A stretch of 39,883 nucleotides of DNA from the NCBI GenBank assembly GCA_910579285.1, contig CAJTTT010000029.1, positions 1 through 39,883 on the forward strand. The letters run 5' to 3'. This stretch comes from an uncultured Lachnospiraceae bacterium (lineage in GTDB: Bacteria > Bacillota > Clostridia > Lachnospirales > Lachnospiraceae). Position numbers and translations under genes: made by a program. Below the pieces are notes generated by a model. It was not told where the DNA came from. It did not search any database and worked only from the letters and a program-made list of their open reading frames with translations. This document shows, one piece after another, positions 16,901 through 24,281 of this stretch (its first letter is position 1; each line of letters opens with the position of its first letter).

Positions 16901-19175
16901 TCGCCATCTTCCTCTCAACCTCTTTCGCCCCTTCCTCCGGGGTCAGTTCGCCCGTAAGCACCCGGATACCGGCCTCCATCGCGCATTCCTCCAGCATTGT
17001 CCCTGGACGATAACAGCAGGACGCGTCCTCCATCATCTGATAAAGCCACTGTTTTTCTTCCTCTGTGGGCCACATCATCTTTTCATTCAGCGCCCCAGTG
17101 TCTTTCCATCCCATCACTTCCCCAAATTCTACATTATTGATATCCAAAATGTCTTCGAGGGAGTCCTTGCGTATGGTGATGCCGCTCTGGTTCCTCGGCT
17201 TGTCAAGCCACCACTTTCGCATCATCTCGTCAGAGAGAAGCAGCTCAAAAAATTCCTCCGCAAGCTCCGGTTCCTCCCCCTTTTCACATAATCCCGCGAT
17301 AATCTTCGCCCAGTAGACGTTGTCCGCCTGTCCTGTGCAGGCATCGAAGGTTACGGTATCCTCCAGTTCCTTTTTCTGCCACTCCGCCTCCATATTTTGC
17401 TTCGTGACGTGTACCTTTGTCATACCCGTCCCCGGGTTCAGCATAAAGCCGAACTGCAGCCATGTCTCGCCAAAATTCTGCTGCGCGCTGTACTGAAAAT
17501 TGAATCCGATATCCGCCATATCCATATCCGTGGGCGCATAATATTCCGTATTATTTTTCTGCCAGGACTTGCGCCCGGCATCGTCAAATCCGGCACTGTC
17601 CAGCTCCCACAGCTTTTCCGCCGCCTCATAATACGCTGTCATCTTCTCCACGTCCAGACTGCCGTCCTCCTTTATCCATGCGGGCAGGCAGACCGGCATT
17701 GTCTGCAGCAGGACGTCCTTTGGATAGAGCGTGTAGAGAATGGGGCCCTCAGGATGCTTCTGCCTTGCCAGCTCCACTCCCGCAACAATGTCTTCAAGCC
17801 CGTCCTCTCCTTCCAGATACATCTCCTCGCCAAGCCAGAGGGGAAGGTAAACCATCATCGGTACACTGTATATTTTTTCGTTCTTTGTCATCCGCATTCC
17901 CTCTACGATATTCCTGTACAGAATGTCGTCATCCAGATAAGGCTGCAAAATCCCGTCCAGCTCCCTGAGCACCCCCTTCTCTGCATACTGTTCAATATCC
18001 ATACGATCCAGCACGATCACGTCCGGCACATCCCCCGCAAGCAGACGTGTGTTGAGATTTTTCAGCGCATCTTCCCTGTTGACCGCGTTGTCGCCGTCGA
18101 TCCCCGTCTCATACCGCACCAGCACATCCGGGTGCTTCTTCTGGAAAAGCTGTCCCGCATAGCGGATCCAGCCGATCTCCTCCAGACTGTACACCGTCAG
18201 TTCTTTAGCAGGCTTTGCCGGCAGCGTCTCGTCATAATACATCTCCACCATGAAATTTCCGTCAAACATCACGCGGAACTCCCCATTGTCAAGCGCCTGT
18301 AAAGCGCTTGGGCTGCGCTGGGTATCCCCAAGCGCGGTCATCTGTCCGTCTGCGATCTGCTCGATCACCGAACCGCCCCATATGTGGCGGTACAGCCCTG
18401 TACTGCATGCCATGTACAAAATTTGTGCATTCCCGTCAGTTACCGCCATCACAAGACCGCCGGCGCTGTGACTCGACAAAAAATCATCCAGCACACCGCT
18501 TCCGTCAAGCAGTTTTTCCGCCGCCATGTCATAAAAATATGCCTTTTCCCTGTCCGCCGCCAGCATCACACTGCCCGCAAACACAATGGACTCTACACTC
18601 CCCGCTGTGGCAAACAGGCTTTCCGTCTCACCGCTCTCCACATTGACCCGGTACACAGTGTCCTCAGACGCCGCATACAGCTCCCCTTCCGGCGAAAAGG
18701 CGAAAATATTCAGGTTCGTCCCTTTCCGATATCCCTTGCCGTGTGGTTCAAGTGCATAGTTCCTGCCATTTTCATCCACATAGCAGTACAGATAACAGTT
18801 GTCTCCGGCAAGCCACATAGCCTCCAGCTCCTCATCCACCCAGAACTTCGGCGTATAGGAAAAAACAGCCGCCCCGCTGTCCGACACTCCAGCCCCATAC
18901 TTAACGTGGATATTGGCGTTGTTCTCCCAGTCCCAGCTTATTTCCCTGCTCCTGCCCTGCGCGTCCACATAGGTCAGTTCTGTATCCAGGCCATACAAAT
19001 AGTAAGCCCCGTCCGGGCACGGATGCATATACGAAAAAGTCCCCGGCGGCAGTTTCACCTCCCTGTCCGCATACCGTCCCATAGGAATCGCTTCCTCCTT
19101 GTCGCCGCAGCCGCAAAACGCCGCGCACACGGCGCATACCATTATATATAACAGCGCTCGTCCTTTTCTCATCAT
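16884..19175 (-). CDS. Lipoprotein joining a propeller-like domain to an ABC solute-binding domain
   Basis: A 763-residue secreted lipoprotein. The N-terminus (MMRKGRALLYIMVCAVCAAF then CGCGDKEE) is a signal peptide with a probable lipidated Cys at 23. Residues about 35-325 contain repeated short blades (AFSPEGELYAASEDTVYRVN; AVTDGNAQILYMACSTGLYR) suggestive of a beta-propeller. From about 330 the sequence is a family-1 extracellular solute-binding domain: LTVYSLEEIGWIRYAGQLFQ, then LNTRLLAGDVPDVIVLDRMD and YSVPMMVYLPLWLG. Normal binding proteins are 420-560 residues, so the propeller is an addition. GGGAGG lies about 8 bases before the ATG. It is first in the operon, divergent from the two-component system. 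The ligand cannot be told from sequence. Confidence 0.87.
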   Translation of the reverse strand: MMRKGRALLYIMVCAVCAAFCGCGDKEEAIPMGRYADREVKLPPGTFSYMHPCPDGAYYLYGLDTELTYVDAQGRSREISWDWENNANIHVKYGAGVSDSGAAVFSYTPKFWVDEELEAMWLAGDNCYLYCYVDENGRNYALEPHGKGYRKGTNLNIFAFSPEGELYAASEDTVYRVNVESGETESLFATAGSVESIVFAGSVMLAADREKAYFYDMAAEKLLDGSGVLDDFLSSHSAGGLVMAVTDGNAQILYMACSTGLYRHIWGGSVIEQIADGQMTALGDTQRSPSALQALDNGEFRVMFDGNFMVEMYYDETLPAKPAKELTVYSLEEIGWIRYAGQLFQKKHPDVLVRYETGIDGDNAVNREDALKNLNTRLLAGDVPDVIVLDRMDIEQYAEKGVLRELDGILQPYLDDDILYRNIVEGMRMTKNEKIYSVPMMVYLPLWLGEEMYLEGEDGLEDIVAGVELARQKHPEGPILYTLYPKDVLLQTMPVCLPAWIKEDGSLDVEKMTAYYEAAEKLWELDSAGFDDAGRKSWQKNNTEYYAPTDMDMADIGFNFQYSAQQNFGETWLQFGFMLNPGTGMTKVHVTKQNMEAEWQKKELEDTVTFDACTGQADNVYWAKIIAGLCEKGEEPELAEEFFELLLSDEMMRKWWLDKPRNQSGITIRKDSLEDILDINNVEFGEVMGWKDTGALNEKMMWPTEEEKQWLYQMMEDASCCYRPGTMLEECAMEAGIRVLTGELTPEEGAKEVERKMAIEMEE

Positions 19176-19239
19176 GTATCGTCCCTCCCGGCATAACTAT
19201 CTTCCTGGCAGCAATTTCATACTATTTGCCATTTTCATC

Positions 19240-19268
19240 ATTATAATAAAAACTCCTTCTAAATATCT
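19240..19268 (-). promoter_or_regulatory. Promoter of the propeller-lipoprotein operon
   Basis: A perfect minus-strand TATAAT (19245-19240) lies 65 bases before the start codon, but the matching -35 position (19268-19263) reads AGATAT, far from consensus, and falls inside the TTCTAA repeat array. This is the pattern of an activator-dependent promoter. Confidence 0.6.
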
Positions 19269-19300
19269 TCTAAGAAGTTTCTAAGAAATCTCTAAATTTA
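19257..19300. promoter_or_regulatory. Four 11-bp direct repeats: predicted response-regulator operator
   Basis: TTCTAA occurs at 19257, 19268 and 19279, and CTCTAA at 19290: four units at exactly 11-bp steps. OmpR/PhoB-family regulators bind head-to-tail to repeats of this period, on one face of the helix. The array lies between the divergent two-component and lipoprotein promoters and covers the -35 region of the latter, so it is the likely site of the regulator encoded at 19367. Confidence 0.72.
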
Positions 19301-19302
19301 GA

Positions 19303-19331
19303 AGTTATTTAAAGACTACATGTGGTAAACT
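19303..19331 (+). promoter_or_regulatory. Probable promoter of the two-component genes
   Basis: TAAACT (19326-19331) could be the -10; there is no good -35 at 17 bases upstream, where the 11-bp repeats end. Autoactivation by the response regulator would explain this. The leader to the ATG at 19367 would be about 30 nt and includes AGAGGG. Confidence 0.45.
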
Positions 19332-19366
19332 GTTCACGAAAGAGTTGAAAAAGAGGGCGCTGCGAA

Positions 19367-20044
19367 ATGAATATTCTGATCGTTGAGGATGATAAAGACT
19401 TATGCCACGCCGCAGCATGGCAGCTGCGGCAGGAGGGGCACCTTGTCGACTGCTGCCATGACGGCGGTGATGCCGTTCTGTATATCAGTCAGGGCATTTA
19501 CGACCTGATCCTGTTAGACTGCATGCTGCCCGGCGAGGACGGTCTGCACATTCTGCGCCGCATACGCGCCGAGGGAAATCTCACCCCCGTCATCATTCTC
19601 TCAGCCCTCGGCGAAGTAAACGACCGGGTGGCGGGGCTCAACGCCGGCGCGGACGACTATCTGGTAAAACCTTTCGCCTACTCGGAACTCTCCGCCAGAA
19701 TCGCCTCCCTATTCCGCCGAAAAAACGCCTTCGGGAACACCTCCCTTTCCTTCGGAGACCTGTCTTTAGACTGCGCTGAAAACACTCTTATGCGCGGGGA
19801 CAAAAAATGCGCCCTTTCCCAGACGGAAGGCGACTTGATGCGCCTGCTTCTGCAGGCAGGCGGCAGAACCACCGACCGCACTGTGCTGCTGCACAAGGTG
19901 TGGGGATTGGACACCTCTGTGGAAAACAGCAATCTGGATAACTATATCTACTTCCTGCGCAAGCGCCTGAAAACACTAAACAGCCGCGTTTCTATCGTCA
20001 ATCGGCGCGGACACGGTTTCCATCTGGACTACAAGGGCGAATAG
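19367..20044 (+). CDS. OmpR/PhoB-family response regulator
   Basis: 225 residues. The receiver domain (1-118) has the acidic pair D8-D9, the phosphorylated aspartate D51 in LILLDCMLPGEDG, the switch Ser in VIILSALGE and K in DDYLVKPFAYSEL. The winged-helix DNA-binding domain (about 125-222) ends with the typical NLDNYIYFLRKRL and VNRRGHGFHLDY. The ATG at 19367 follows AGAGGG by 10 bases. It is transcribed away from the lipoprotein operon and 44 bases before its kinase. The 11-bp repeats in its upstream region are its probable binding site. Confidence 0.95.
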   Translation: MNILIVEDDKDLCHAAAWQLRQEGHLVDCCHDGGDAVLYISQGIYDLILLDCMLPGEDGLHILRRIRAEGNLTPVIILSALGEVNDRVAGLNAGADDYLVKPFAYSELSARIASLFRRKNAFGNTSLSFGDLSLDCAENTLMRGDKKCALSQTEGDLMRLLLQAGGRTTDRTVLLHKVWGLDTSVENSNLDNYIYFLRKRLKTLNSRVSIVNRRGHGFHLDYKGE

Positions 20045-20088
20045 CAGGCTGTATATACACCGAATGACTTCAAAACAAAGGAGCTTTT

Positions 20089-21378
20089 ATGTATCAGGAT
20101 ATACGGCTTCGGCTGACCAAACTTTTCACTGCAGTTCTTTCGATTCTGCTGGCTGTACTGCTGGGCGTCTGTTTCTATTTTTCCACAAAGCAGCAGTTTT
20201 CCCTGCAGTTATCTTCTTTTACAAGCCAGTCCTACACCGTGTGTGAATCCATCGGCGAACAGACGATCCTCACTTCCCGCTGGCTCGCCTCACATGAAGA
20301 AAATGCCGGATTTCGCATCTATCTGTGGGACAACGGGACAGAACTGTTTCACAACGCCGACCACGCCAATCAGCTTCTGCCCGAATACGCCCATTACCTT
20401 TTTGCGCCAGCCGCAGGACGCACTCTGCAGCCGTGCGGAAAAACGGGCGGCGTTTCGGTCGGCAGGCACGGCATTCTTCCCGAAGTTCTCCACTATCAAA
20501 AACAGCTGGTTAAAAACGGCAGCATCCTGCAAGTCTGTTTCTTACAGTCGCTGAGACCACTCTATTCCCGCATCAGAAGCAGCCTGTTTCTCTACTTTTT
20601 CCTATTTCTTTTCTCTCTCTGTCTCCTTGCGCTCTTCTGCTGGTATTTCACAGGACGGCTTTTGCAGCCGCTGCTCGCTTCCCAGGAAAGCCAGAACCGT
20701 TTCATCTCCGGCGTTTCCCATGAACTGCGCACGCCGCTTGCCGTCATACTCTCAAGCGCCTCCGCCTGCGAAAAAGCGCCGGCCGCAGAGCAAAAGTCTT
20801 TTTTCCGTGTAATCGCCAGAGAGGGGGCACAGATGTCCGATATGCTGGAACAGCTTCTCACCCTTTCCCGTGCCGACAGCCACGGTCTGGAGCTTCATAT
20901 GGAAGAAACAGATTTACAGACGCTTCTCCTGGAAACATACGAAAGCTTCCTGCCGCTGGCCGCCGGCAGCGGGCACAATCTTTCCATCCGCCTGCCCGAA
21001 TCTGAACTGCCGCTCTGTGTCTGCGACCAGGGAAAAATACGACAGGCGTGTCATGTTCTTCTGGATAACGCCCTCTCCTACACGCCCGCCGGAAGCACAA
21101 TTCTTTTCTTCCTTGTGGAAGACTCGTATGAAAGAGAAATTTCCATCGGCGTACAGGATAACGGTCCAGGCATTCCCGCCGGTGAAAAAGAAAAAGTTTT
21201 CGACCGCTTCTATCGCGTCAATCCTGCTTCTTCCGCCGTCAGACAGGAAAAAGGACATCACGGTCTGGGGCTTGCGGTGGCGAAAGAAATCGTTTCGGCC
21301 CACAGAGGGACGCTCACTGTCTCGGACGCACCCGGGAAGGGCGCACTGTTTCTTTTAACCCTGCCCTTGAAACCATAA
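20089..21378 (+). CDS. Sensor histidine kinase (partner of the OmpR-type regulator)
   Basis: 429 residues. Two membrane helices (about 12-32 and 166-188) flank an extracellular sensor loop of about 130 residues. No clear HAMP domain follows: only about 20 residues separate helix 2 from the phosphorylation site FISGVSHELRTPLAVIL (H211). The ATP-binding part shows the N box (LDNALSYTP), the G1 box (DNGPGIP) and the G2 box (GHHGLGLAVAKEIV). The size and short linker resemble kinases that sense envelope stress, peptides or antimicrobials through membrane partners, but the signal cannot be inferred. AAAGGAG lies 7 bases before the ATG. Confidence 0.94.
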   Translation: MYQDIRLRLTKLFTAVLSILLAVLLGVCFYFSTKQQFSLQLSSFTSQSYTVCESIGEQTILTSRWLASHEENAGFRIYLWDNGTELFHNADHANQLLPEYAHYLFAPAAGRTLQPCGKTGGVSVGRHGILPEVLHYQKQLVKNGSILQVCFLQSLRPLYSRIRSSLFLYFFLFLFSLCLLALFCWYFTGRLLQPLLASQESQNRFISGVSHELRTPLAVILSSASACEKAPAAEQKSFFRVIAREGAQMSDMLEQLLTLSRADSHGLELHMEETDLQTLLLETYESFLPLAAGSGHNLSIRLPESELPLCVCDQGKIRQACHVLLDNALSYTPAGSTILFFLVEDSYEREISIGVQDNGPGIPAGEKEKVFDRFYRVNPASSAVRQEKGHHGLGLAVAKEIVSAHRGTLTVSDAPGKGALFLLTLPLKP

Positions 21379-21388
21379 TCAGACACGC

Positions 21389-21422
21389 AGAAAAGCGGCA
21401 TGCAACAGCACACCGCTTCTCT
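21389..21422 (+). terminator. Hairpin after the two-component genes
   Basis: AGAAAAGCGG (21389-21398) pairs with CCGCTTCTCT (21413-21422) with one mismatch, with an additional TGC/GCA pairing inside, 10 bases after the kinase stop. It is followed by GTCTATTTC, a weak U-tract. It probably ends the plus-strand transcript. Confidence 0.5.
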
Positions 21423-21457
21423 GTCTATTTCTGCATAATTGTAATTCACACTCGTGC

Positions 21458-21552
21458 GGAGAATGCCGTCTTTCAAGCATTCTCCTACGCGAGATATAAC
21501 ACTTCCTGGCGTCCCGTCCTATGGCGGGACGTTTTAGAAGTTCTTCTCGCGT
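21458..21552 (-). repeat. Structured intergenic repeat, copy D (after rplA)
   Basis: Hairpin 1 is GGAGAATGC/GCATTCTCC (21458-21485). Hairpin 2 has a perfect 8-bp closing stem ACGCGAGA/TCTCGCGT (21487-21494 with 21545-21552), ACTTC/GAAGT and GTCCCG/CGGGAC (21511-21516 with 21525-21530) with loop TCCTATGG. It begins 9 bases after the rplA stop in the convergent gap between the kinase gene and rplA, so it probably serves as the 3' end of the rpmG-to-rplA transcript. Confidence 0.88.
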
Positions 21553-21560
21553 TTTTCACA

Positions 21561-22250
21561 CTAATACTTCGCCACATTCACCTTCACGCCGGGGCCCATT
21601 GTGGTTGCCAGCGTAATGCTTTTGAGATACTGTCCCTTAAGCGCAGAGGGTTTTGCCTTGACAATCGCCTCCATCAGCGCATCGAAGTTCTCCTGCAGCT
21701 TGCTCTCCTCGAAGGAAATCTTGCCTACTGGCACATGGATGATGTTAGCCTTATCCAGTCTGTACTCGATCTTACCGGCTTTGATATCGTTGATCGCCTT
21801 TGTCACATCCATAGTAACCGTGCCTGCCTTCGGGTTGGGCATCAGACCCTTGGGGCCGAGCACCTTACCCAGACGGCCTACAACACCCATCATATCGGGA
21901 GTTGCCACTACCACGTCAAAGTCAAGCCAGCCTTCGTTCTGGATCTTGGGAATCAGCTCCTCGCCGCCTACATGGTCAGCGCCCGCTGCCTCCGCCTCGT
22001 TTACCTTATCGCCCTTGGCAAATACCAGCACGCGGACCGTTCTGCCGGTTCCGTTGGGCAGTACTACCGCGCCACGGATCTGCTGTTCTGCGTGACGGCC
22101 GTCACACCCGGTTCTGATATGAACCTCCACGGTCTCGTCGAATTTTGCTGTTGCTGTCTTTTTCACTAAGGCAATCGCCTCGGCTGTGTCGTACTGCATC
22201 GTGCGGTCTACCAGCTTAGCCGCCTCCTGATATTTTTTACCGTGTTTCAT
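21561..22250 (-). CDS. rplA: 50S ribosomal protein L1
   Basis: L1 forms the mobile stalk near the E site and is a translational repressor of L11-L1 mRNA in many bacteria (229 residues, normal length). The start MKHGKKYQEAAKLVDRTMQY, the central GADHVGGEELIPKIQ and GVVGRLGKVLGPKGLMPNPK, and the ending TLATTMGPGVKVNVAKY are family hallmarks. GGAGGG lies just upstream. It begins 13 bases after the rplK stop, so the two are co-transcribed. In most Bacillota rplJ follows at once; here the accessory insert follows. Confidence 0.98.
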   Translation of the reverse strand: MKHGKKYQEAAKLVDRTMQYDTAEAIALVKKTATAKFDETVEVHIRTGCDGRHAEQQIRGAVVLPNGTGRTVRVLVFAKGDKVNEAEAAGADHVGGEELIPKIQNEGWLDFDVVVATPDMMGVVGRLGKVLGPKGLMPNPKAGTVTMDVTKAINDIKAGKIEYRLDKANIIHVPVGKISFEESKLQENFDALMEAIVKAKPSALKGQYLKSITLATTMGPGVKVNVAKY

Positions 22251-22263
22251 CTCGAACCCTCCA

Positions 22264-22689
22264 TTACTCTTCTACTGTGATACCCATACTTCTCGCAGTA
22301 CCGGCGATCATGCTCATGGCCGCCTCAACGCTTGCCGCGTTCAGATCAGGCATCTTCAACTCTGCAATCTCCTGCAGCTTAGCCTTGGAGATGGTGGCTA
22401 CCTTCGTCTTGTTAGGCGCAGCGGAGCCGGACTTGATGTTGCATGCCTTCTTCAAAAGTACTGCAGCAGGGGGAGTCTTCGTGATGAAGCTGAAGCTTCT
22501 GTCTGCATACACTGTGATAACAACCGGGATGATCACGTCACCTTTATCGGCTGTTCTTGCGTTGAACTGTTTTGTAAATTCAACGATGTTTACCCCGTGC
22601 TGTCCAAGAGCAGGACCAACCGGGGGCGCTGGTGTTGCCTTACCAGCAGGGATCTGTAACTTGATGTATCCTTCTACCTTCTTTGCCAT
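22264..22689 (-). CDS. rplK: 50S ribosomal protein L11
   Basis: L11 binds the GTPase-associated region of 23S rRNA and is needed for RelA activation (141 residues). The proline-rich KLQIPAGKATPAPPVGPALG and the C-terminal domain ending MIAGTARSMGITVEE are visible. The reading frame is open upstream to 22824, but the ATG at 22689 (MAKKVEGYIK) is the family start and has AGGAGG 7-8 bases upstream; the upstream residues are leader. Confidence 0.98.
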   Translation of the reverse strand: MAKKVEGYIKLQIPAGKATPAPPVGPALGQHGVNIVEFTKQFNARTADKGDVIIPVVITVYADRSFSFITKTPPAAVLLKKACNIKSGSAAPNKTKVATISKAKLQEIAELKMPDLNAASVEAAMSMIAGTARSMGITVEE

Positions 22690-22734
22690 TTCGGCACCTC
22701 CTATTAATATTGTGGTTCGGACGCCATTCCACCT

Positions 22735-22769
22735 GCCTGCCGCAGTCTGCGAGACTGCCTGAGACAGGC
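22735..22769 (-). promoter_or_regulatory. Stem-loop in the nusG-rplK leader
   Basis: Within the 221-base gap between nusG and rplK the minus strand folds GCCTG/CAGGC closing an inner GCAGTC/GACTGC stem. L1-binding autoregulatory structures often precede rplK, and this is the most stable structure here; the assignment is inferred. I saw no clear promoter in the gap. Confidence 0.4.
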
Positions 22770-22910
22770 TTGGGTTTTGGATTTTAAGTGCACAGCACTC
22801 CAAATCGCTCAAACCAGCTCCCACACCTATCTACACCGCCAAAGCGGGCAAATACCTGTTTCATCATGGTTCAGCCCACGCGATTCGCAAAACGCGCTCT
22901 GTCTGAACTG

Positions 22911-23429
22911 TTAACGCATACTTCTGACTTCCGCAAAACTGATCTCCACGGGAGTCTCTCTTCCAAACAGTTCCACATTGATCGTGGCTGTCTGTTTGCC
23001 ATAGTCGATTCTCTGCACAACGCCCACTGTGTCCTTCCAGACGCCCGCAACCACCGCAATGGTATCGCCCTCTGCAAAATCGACGCTCATATTTTCCACC
23101 TTGATGCCGAGAGGCTTCATCTCCGCCTCCGTGAGAGGCACCGGCTTACTGCCCGGCCCTACGAAGCCAGTCACGCCTCTGGTATTTCTCACGACATACC
23201 AGGTGTCGTCATTCATAATCATATTAATCAAAACATACCCGGGGAACATCTTTTTCTGAACGGTCTTACGCGCGCCGTTTTTCAGCTCCGTGACATCCTG
23301 CATCGGCACCCTGACCTCCAGAATTTCTTCCTCCAGATGTCTGTTCTCGATTGTTTTCTCTATGTTGGCCTTCACTTTATTTTCATACCCGGAATAAGTA
23401 TGCACAACATACCAATTCGCCTCTGCCAT
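22911..23429 (-). CDS. nusG: Transcription termination/antitermination factor NusG
   Basis: NusG binds RNA polymerase and links it to the ribosome or Rho (172 residues, normal). The N-terminal NGN domain starts MAEANWYVVHTYSGYENKVK and contains KMFPGYVLINMIMNDDTWYVVRN; the C-terminal KOW domain (about 120-172) has FAEGDTIAVVAGVWKDTVG. GGGAGGG precedes the ATG. The 123-base gap to secE contains only small hairpins such as GTCAGC/GCTGAC. Confidence 0.97.
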   Translation of the reverse strand: MAEANWYVVHTYSGYENKVKANIEKTIENRHLEEEILEVRVPMQDVTELKNGARKTVQKKMFPGYVLINMIMNDDTWYVVRNTRGVTGFVGPGSKPVPLTEAEMKPLGIKVENMSVDFAEGDTIAVVAGVWKDTVGVVQRIDYGKQTATINVELFGRETPVEISFAEVRSMR

Positions 23430-23552
23430 ACGGACCCTCCCTGTCTTTCAGAATCAGGCCGGGAATGTTTTCTCCCCGCCGCTGCGCCGGGTGCCCGTCA
23501 GCCCTGCTGACAATCTTCCTTAGGGCAACCGTGTGCATATTAAGAACCTGTC

Positions 23553-23765
23553 TTAAAATTGCAGTGTAGTAATGAAATCCACGCCGTACTGCAGGCCAAA
23601 ATCCAACACTGTGATAATTGCCCCTACCACAAGGGAAATAACAACAACCGCAACAGACTGTTTCAGGAGGGAATCCTTGTCCGGCCAGCTGATCTTCTTA
23701 AACTCAGCCTTCACGCCGTCAAAGAATTTGACTGCTTTCTTATCTGTTTTTGCTGAATCTGCCAT
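23553..23765 (-). CDS. secE: Preprotein translocase subunit SecE
   Basis: Small 70-residue SecE of Gram-positive type: a charged N-terminus, the conserved amphipathic segment FFDGVKAEFKKISWPDKDSL and one membrane helix (about 37-62, SVAVVVISLVVGAIITVLDF). SecE clamps the SecY channel. AGGAG lies 10 bases upstream of the ATG, and rpmG ends 35 bases before. Confidence 0.96.
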   Translation of the reverse strand: MADSAKTDKKAVKFFDGVKAEFKKISWPDKDSLLKQSVAVVVISLVVGAIITVLDFGLQYGVDFITTLQF

Positions 23766-23800
23766 AGTTCAATATCTCCTTTTTTCAACGCGACGAATCC

Positions 23801-23950
23801 TTACTTCGTCTCCTTATGCAGGGTATGCTTCTTGCAGAATCTGCAATACTTCTTAGTCTCCATCCTGTCGGGATGTGTCTTCTTATCCTTCTTCGTATTG
23901 TAGTTACGCTGTTTACACTCCGTACATGCCAATGTGATTCTTGTGCGCAT
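23801..23950 (-). CDS. rpmG: 50S ribosomal protein L33
   Basis: A 49-residue L33 starting MRTRITLACTECKQRNYNTK. It keeps both CxxC pairs (CTEC and CRFC) that bind zinc, so it is the zinc-containing (C+) form. The frame is open further upstream to 24052, but GGAGGTG lies a few bases before the ATG at 23950 and family homology starts there. It is the first gene of the rpmG-secE-nusG-rplK-rplA transcript; no tRNA gene lies between these genes. Confidence 0.96.
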   Translation of the reverse strand: MRTRITLACTECKQRNYNTKKDKKTHPDRMETKKYCRFCKKHTLHKETK

Positions 23951-24042
23951 CTCGCCACCTCCACCTGTATTACGATTCGTTTGATCTTGTCTCTCTTTTT
24001 TTGAGCATAAAAAAAAGACCTTAACTCTCTTCTCGCCCACAC

Positions 24043-24071
24043 AATATATCATACGTCGTGCCTTTCGTCAA
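24043..24071 (-). promoter_or_regulatory. sigma-A promoter of the rpmG-secE-nusG-rplKA operon
   Basis: TTGACG (24071-24066) and TATATT (24048-24043), 17-base spacer, minus strand, about 95 bases before the rpmG start. It is the only good promoter seen for this block. Confidence 0.78.
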
Positions 24072-24170
24072 CTGCTTTTTGTATTTTTCCCACAAATTTC
24101 ACACTTTTTTCATATTATCTATAAACAAAATGCTGCCGCCATACGATATATACTATAATTCCAGAAATAC

Positions 24171-24200
24171 TTGCATTCTTCGTGGAAAAAGTGGTAAAAT
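24171..24200 (+). promoter_or_regulatory. Possible promoter of the FliD-like gene
   Basis: TTGCAT (24171-24176) and TAAAAT (24195-24200) are 18 bases apart. A TATAAT at 24212-24217 is an alternative -10 without a good -35. No sigma-D (flagellar) promoter pattern was evident. The rest of the gap from 24072 is AT-rich and shows nothing else. Confidence 0.4.
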
Positions 24201-24239
24201 AAAGACACTATTATAATATTAGGTAGGAATGCCCACAAA

Positions 24240-24278
24240 AGATACCTTGCAGGCTAAGGATGGCCGCAGGAGGTATCT
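24240..24278 (+). promoter_or_regulatory. Hairpin sequestering the ribosome binding site of the FliD-like gene
   Basis: AGATACCT (24240-24247) pairs with AGGTATCT (24271-24278), burying part of the GGAGG at 24269-24273, with GGC/GCC closing an apical loop that contains AAGGA (24256-24260). AAGGA in a loop fits the ANGGA motif recognised by CsrA, and a second AAGGA lies at 24298-24302. Translational control is inferred. Confidence 0.5.
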
Positions 24279-24281
24279 GTT

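Noticed and set aside
17397..19151. Long plus-strand frames over the solute-binding gene
   Set aside because: They are shadows of the minus-strand lipoprotein gene, with no domain and no start signal.
22690..22824. N-terminal extension of ribosomal protein L11
   Set aside because: The frame is open, but the AGGAGG site and family homology start at the ATG at 22689; the upstream part is leader with a stem-loop.
23766..23800. tRNA-Trp gene expected between rpmG/secE and nusG in some Bacillota
   Set aside because: The gaps are too short or lack a cloverleaf; none seen.
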